45,530 bases of DNA from Patescibacteria group bacterium (GTDB taxonomy: Bacteria > Patescibacteriota > Microgenomatia > UBA1400 > PJMF01): contig JAHJBU010000003.1 of NCBI GenBank assembly GCA_018813375.1, positions 1-45,530 of the forward strand. Reading direction: 5' to 3'. The position numbers were made by a program, and so were the translations under genes. The notes beneath the pieces were generated by a model. That model was not told the origin of the DNA. It was given only the letters and a program-made list of their open reading frames with translations, and did no database searches. Below are positions 42,131-45,530 of this stretch, piece after piece. Numbering within the stretch: the first letter of the stretch is position 1; the number at the start of each line of letters is the position of its first letter.

Positions 42131-42176
42131 CAAAGTAGAAACGTCCCTTTTTGTCCAAAGTAGAAATATCCCCTTT
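42131..42176. repeat. direct repeat CAAAGTAGAAAYRTCCC..., transposon-end-like
   Basis: CAAAGTAGAAACGTCCCTTT (42131-42150) and CAAAGTAGAAATATCCCCTT (42156-42175) repeat with a 25-base period and few mismatches. Multiple short direct repeats of this kind occur at the ends of some insertion sequences (IS21-like families). No transposase is present, so this would be an end remnant. The assignment is inference. Confidence 0.45.
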
Positions 42177-42315
42177 CGGGTAATTTCAATTAATAGCCTA
42201 ATTTTTTCCTTTCTGTAATCAAAACAGGATGTTGTTAGAATCCTGTCTGGTTTAGGCAAAATAAGGTAGGTAGTTTCTCGAATAATTTGTTTATCTTAGC
42301 GTGACACTTTTAATT

Positions 42316-42353
42316 TTGATGATTTTACATCAAATATGATGAGATTGCATCAA
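42316..42353. promoter_or_regulatory. second tandem pair of TGATG-N6-CATCA palindromes, 20-bp period
   Basis: The palindromes lie at 42316-42333 (TTGATG-N6-CATCAA) and 42336-42353 (ATGATG-N6-CATCAA), 20 bp apart. They match the pair at 2397-2434 in arms, N6 spacing and period; the second members share TGATGAGATT-N-CATCAA. The loops of the first members differ, so the palindrome arms are what is conserved. Confidence 0.5.
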
Positions 42354-42413
42354 AACTAACCAGAGTAATTTTGGTGTATATAATTTGTTGGCTGGTAAGA
42401 TAATTACTTGCCT

Positions 42414-42436
42414 GGTGTATCCACTTAAGATACACC
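42414..42436. other. perfect 8-bp hairpin GGTGTATC/GATACACC
   Basis: GGTGTATC (42414-42421) and GATACACC (42429-42436) flank a 7-base loop. No T-run follows, so it is not a typical terminator. It could be an operator. Confidence 0.45.
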
Positions 42437-42609
42437 TACTTCCTGCACCCTTGGTAAATATATCTAAAGGATATGTTTTTCAAGGACCACTAAGTCAATG
42501 ATAATAAAAACTGTTCTGAATTTGGAACTAAGGTTAAAAAAATAAATCTATCGAAATTGAGAAAGTTAGGAAATAAATAGTTTCAAACTCAGAGTATTTA
42601 ACCCCTCCT

Positions 42610-42658
42610 AACAAATTACCCAAAATCTGTAGGTGGGTCAGAAATTTCCCAATTTGTT
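42610..42658. other. inverted repeat AACAAATT/AATTTGTT upstream of ileS
   Basis: The 8-bp arms at 42610-42617 and 42651-42658 enclose 33 bases in which ACCC and GGGT (42618-42621, 42635-42638) can pair. It lies about 75 bases before ileS and upstream of its likely -10, so it is more likely a DNA site than a leader structure. Confidence 0.35.
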
Positions 42659-42733
42659 AAAAAATCGTCTTTCATTTACAATAACAGTTATCTAAAGTCG
42701 CTCTAGCCTGGCTATAGTCAAGTAAGTTTTTTT

Positions 42734-45530
42734 ATGCCAAAAATTAAAGATTTAAATCAACAGCCAGACCTACCTCAATTAGAAGAGGAAATTCTTCAGT
42801 GGTGGCAAGACACCAAAGCCTTTGAAAAATCAATTGAAATGAGACCAGCTGATAAAGCTTATGTTTTTTATGATGGCCCACCCTTTGCCACCGGCCTACC
42901 TCACTACGGACATTTACTTGCCAGCACCACCAAAGACGTCATCCCACGCTACTGGACCATGAAAGGCTACCGCGTAGAACGCATCTGGGGTTGGGATTGC
43001 CATGGCTTACCGATTGAAAACTTAGTTGAAAAAGAACTTAATTTAAAAACCAAACAAGCCATTGAAACCTACGGAGTAGATAAATTTAATGAAGCCAGCA
43101 AAAATACCGTCCTTCGCTACGCCGATGATTGGAAAAAAATTATTCCTCGCATCGGTCGTTGGGTTGATATGGAAAATGACTATAAAACCATGGAACCAAA
43201 CTACATGGAAAGCCTGTGGTGGGTTTTCAAATCACTCTGGGAGAGAAAATTAATTTACCAAAGCTATAAATCAATGCATGTTTGCCCACGCTGTAACACA
43301 CCTCTGTCAAACTTTGAAGTTACCCTTGGATATAAAGATATTACTGATCAATCAGTAATAGTTAAGTTTCCCCTCAATAAAACTCAATTACTGACTGACT
43401 CCACTAAACCAGTTTTTATCTTAGCTTGGACAACTACACCCTGGACATTACCAGGAAATGCTCTTTTGGCCATAGATCCTAAATTAGACTACGTCTTATT
43501 TGAAAGCCAAAAATTAGATCAGCTTTATATTGTGGCTAAAAGTCGTTTAAATGAAATTGCCCCAGAGAGCAAAGTTGTTAAAAAATTTAAAGGAAAAGAA
43601 ATCATTAACTTAACCTATGAACCACTTTTCCCTTATTTTAAAAACACCAAGAATGCTTTTCGCATTGTGGCTGGAGATTTTATTAACACCAAGGAAGGGA
43701 CTGGAATTGTCCACATCGCTCCTGCTTTTGGCGAAGATGACTATCAACTAGGAGAAAAAGAAAACATTGAGCTGATTCAACATGTTACTATGGGCGGAAT
43801 ATTTGTTCCAGAAGTAACTGACTTTGCCGGAATGGATGTAAAACCCAAACATAATCATGATCAAGCTGATAAAGAAATCATTGAGTATTTGCAAAATAAA
43901 GATTTTTTATTTAGTCAAAAAACTATCGAGCACAGCTATCCTCATTGCTGGAGATGCGACACCCCATTACTGAATTACGCTACTGAAAGTTGGTTTGTCA
44001 AAGTAACTGCTATTAAAGATCAGTTGTTAGCTAATAATCAAAAAATAAACTGGATTCCTGACAATATTCAAAATGGTCGTTTTGGTAATTGGCTAGAAAA
44101 TGCCCGTGATTGGGCAATTTCTCGCAATCGATATTGGGGTACACCTCTTCCCGTTTGGCAAAGTGAGGATGGTGATACTATCTGCATTGGCAGCAAGCAA
44201 GAGCTAGAAAATCTTTCTGGACAAAAAGTGAGTGATCTTCATAAACATGTGGTCGATGAGATTACTTTTGAAAAAAATGGTAAAACCTATACTAGAATTC
44301 CAGAAGTTCTTGACTGTTGGTTTGAGTCTGGGGCAATGCCTTATGGTTCCGTTCACTATCCTTTTGAAAACAAAGCGAAATTTGAAGCTAACTTTCCAGC
44401 TGAGTTTATCTCAGAAGGAATCGATCAAACTAGGGGTTGGTTTTATACCCTTCACGTTTTAGCGACTGCATTAACCACTGGAGAAAACCCAGCTATTAAA
44501 ACTCTACAGAGCACTTCTTCTTTTAAAAATGTAATTGTTAATGGGGTGGTATTAGCGCAAGATGGTAAAAAAATGAGCAAGCGCTTGCAAAATTATCCTG
44601 ACCCAATGTCGATTGTAAACAAGTACGGCGTAGATAGTCTACGTCTTTATTTAATGAGCTCAACCGTCATGAAAAGTGAGAATCTTAGCTTTAACGAAAA
44701 AGAAGTGGCTGATATTCGTCGCAAAGTTTTTATAATTTGGTGGAATGTATTTAAATTCTTTAAAACCTTTGGCAATAAATCAATTGATGCCACTCAAGCT
44801 CCAACTGAACCTGATCATGTTATGGATAAATGGCTTTTAAGTAAAACTCAACATCTGATCCAAAACACTACTCAATACATGGATAACTACGATTTAATTA
44901 AAGCCAGCCGAATTTTAATGGAATTTGTAGATGAACTTTCAACTTGGTACCTACGCCTAAGTCGTGATCGTTTGAGAGCCAAGGACAATCAAGAAGCTAG
45001 CCACGTTTTTGGCTATACACTTTATACTTTAGCTCAACTAATGGCTCCCTTAGCACCATTTTTCCCCGAGTTAATCCATCATAATTTGATTGATGAAAGT
45101 ACTTCTATTCATCACACTAATTGGCCCCAAACCAATTTAAAATTAATGCATCCAACCCTAGAATCTAAAATGGCAACAGCTAAAGAGGTTGTTAATCAAG
45201 CCCGATTTTTAAGAAAAGACCAAGGAGTTAAACTCCGTCAACCGCTAACTAAACTCACGGTCACTGCCCCTGGAGAAAGACCACAAGACAACTTACTAAA
45301 AGTGATTGCTAAAGAATTAAACGTCAAAGAAGTTGATTGGAAAAGTGGAGAAGAACTAAAAGTCAAACTAAATTTCACTCTCACTGCAGAACTCAAGGCT
45401 GAAGGTGAAGCTAGAGAGCTAATGAGAGACATTCAAAAACTTCGTAAAAAAGCTGGTTTAAAACTTACAGCGCAAGTAAATGCACAAGTCCCAAGCTGGC
45501 CTATAGATTGGCAAAAAGAAATTGAAGCTA
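42734..45530 (+). CDS. ileS: isoleucyl-tRNA synthetase, type 2 (eukaryote-like), 3'-partial
   Basis: The frame is open from the ATG at 42734 to the window end (932 codons seen of an expected roughly 1000 or more). The class I signature HIGH is PHYGH (residues 56-60, in ATGLPHYGHLLASTT), WGWDCHGLPIENLVEKEL follows, and KMSKR is at 613-617 (DGKKMSKRLQNYPDP). The editing domain lies between about 190 and 400 (WTTTPWTLPGNALLAI; GTGIVHIAPAFGEDDY). Metal-binding-type pairs CPRC (184-187) and CWRC (405-408) are present. PHYGH and KMSKRLQNYPDP mark the type 2 enzyme found in eukaryotes, archaea and some bacteria, often insensitive to mupirocin. Confidence 0.95.
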   Translation, partial: MPKIKDLNQQPDLPQLEEEILQWWQDTKAFEKSIEMRPADKAYVFYDGPPFATGLPHYGHLLASTTKDVIPRYWTMKGYRVERIWGWDCHGLPIENLVEKELNLKTKQAIETYGVDKFNEASKNTVLRYADDWKKIIPRIGRWVDMENDYKTMEPNYMESLWWVFKSLWERKLIYQSYKSMHVCPRCNTPLSNFEVTLGYKDITDQSVIVKFPLNKTQLLTDSTKPVFILAWTTTPWTLPGNALLAIDPKLDYVLFESQKLDQLYIVAKSRLNEIAPESKVVKKFKGKEIINLTYEPLFPYFKNTKNAFRIVAGDFINTKEGTGIVHIAPAFGEDDYQLGEKENIELIQHVTMGGIFVPEVTDFAGMDVKPKHNHDQADKEIIEYLQNKDFLFSQKTIEHSYPHCWRCDTPLLNYATESWFVKVTAIKDQLLANNQKINWIPDNIQNGRFGNWLENARDWAISRNRYWGTPLPVWQSEDGDTICIGSKQELENLSGQKVSDLHKHVVDEITFEKNGKTYTRIPEVLDCWFESGAMPYGSVHYPFENKAKFEANFPAEFISEGIDQTRGWFYTLHVLATALTTGENPAIKTLQSTSSFKNVIVNGVVLAQDGKKMSKRLQNYPDPMSIVNKYGVDSLRLYLMSSTVMKSENLSFNEKEVADIRRKVFIIWWNVFKFFKTFGNKSIDATQAPTEPDHVMDKWLLSKTQHLIQNTTQYMDNYDLIKASRILMEFVDELSTWYLRLSRDRLRAKDNQEASHVFGYTLYTLAQLMAPLAPFFPELIHHNLIDESTSIHHTNWPQTNLKLMHPTLESKMATAKEVVNQARFLRKDQGVKLRQPLTKLTVTAPGERPQDNLLKVIAKELNVKEVDWKSGEELKVKLNFTLTAELKAEGEARELMRDIQKLRKKAGLKLTAQVNAQVPSWPIDWQKEIEA

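Larger units (their letters stand above)
42102..42733. other. 632-base non-coding region between the dcw cluster and ileS
   Basis: I see no gene here in any frame. It contains a 25-base-period direct repeat (42131-42176), a 7-bp hairpin ACAGGAT/ATCCTGT (42224-42246), the tandem palindromes (42316-42353), an 8-bp hairpin (42414-42436), a copy of a 17-mer shared with 2440-2456 (at 42510-42526), and an 8-bp inverted repeat (42610-42658). TATAGT at 42713-42718 is a possible ileS -10, 15 bases before its ATG. Confidence 0.6.

Noticed and set aside
42354..42733. T-box or other riboswitch leader for ileS
   Set aside because: Hairpins exist, but no T-box sequence or specifier/antiterminator layout is visible, and the likely -10 (42713) lies downstream of them.
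44232..44462. 76-codon frame inside ileS
   Set aside because: It is a shadow frame; the ileS frame is continuous and carries KMSKR and the other motifs.
1..45530. CRISPR array, tRNA, rRNA or prophage genes
   Set aside because: No regularly spaced repeat array, no tRNA arms and no rRNA or phage structural signatures were seen.

Overview
This is an AT-rich, densely packed window. It looks like a genome from the Candidate Phyla Radiation (Patescibacteria), probably the Microgenomates side; that placement is inferred, not proven. The evidence is a DUF4012 protein, a eukaryote-like (type 2) IleRS, a short MurE without the usual N-terminal domain, a short RecO, and a long run of O-antigen-ligase and GT39/GT4/GT2 genes. 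TGA is used as a normal stop codon, for example in ruvC and in many ATGA overlaps, which argues against the UGA-recoded SR1/Gracilibacteria lineages. Almost all genes are on the + strand, separated by 0-30 bases or overlapping by 4.

Region 1 (1-24722) is a surface-polysaccharide locus interleaved with housekeeping genes. It holds two O-antigen-ligase paralogues (the first 5'-truncated by the window edge and carrying an extra C-terminal domain), a UDP-xylose-synthase-like epimerase on the - strand, two GT39-type membrane transferases, five GT4 and two GT2 transferases, a hexapeptide acetyltransferase, ManC, a priming sugar-phosphate transferase and a DUF4012 membrane protein. No flippase or ABC exporter is visible. 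The ruvCAB Holliday-junction operon lies inside it, and recO and glyS follow. Between the first gene and the epimerase is about 640 bp of non-coding DNA with a candidate structured RNA and a tandem palindrome that recurs upstream of ileS.

Region 2 (24757-26617) is an accessory island. It has one anchored extracytoplasmic protein of unknown function, then a two-gene operon: a Panacea-domain (DUF4065) protein followed, with a 1-base overlap, by an unrecognised 131-aa protein. This has the layout of a Panacea toxin-antitoxin pair, with its own strong promoter overlapped by repeated GTATAC palindromes. It is the best candidate here for an undescribed system.

Region 3 (26790-42101) is a rearranged division and cell-wall (dcw) cluster: mraZ, rsmH, an ftsL-like gene, ftsI/PBP, murE, murC, murB, murA, mraY, ftsW, murG, ftsQ, ftsA, ftsZ, and a 69-aa gene of unknown function with a near-perfect Shine-Dalgarno. 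murD, murF and ddl are absent from the cluster and murA is inside it. MurA has Asp in place of the catalytic Cys, which predicts intrinsic fosfomycin resistance.

Region 4 (42102-45530) is about 630 bp of non-coding DNA with repeats and hairpins, then ileS, cut off by the window end.

Across the window about ten genes have a -10-like hexamer, often an extended TGN-TATAMT, ending 6-9 bases before the start codon. Transcription would then begin at or next to the ATG, so many of these mRNAs may be leaderless, while a few genes have strong Shine-Dalgarno sites instead. All assignments come from reading the sequence and recalled family knowledge; no database search was run.
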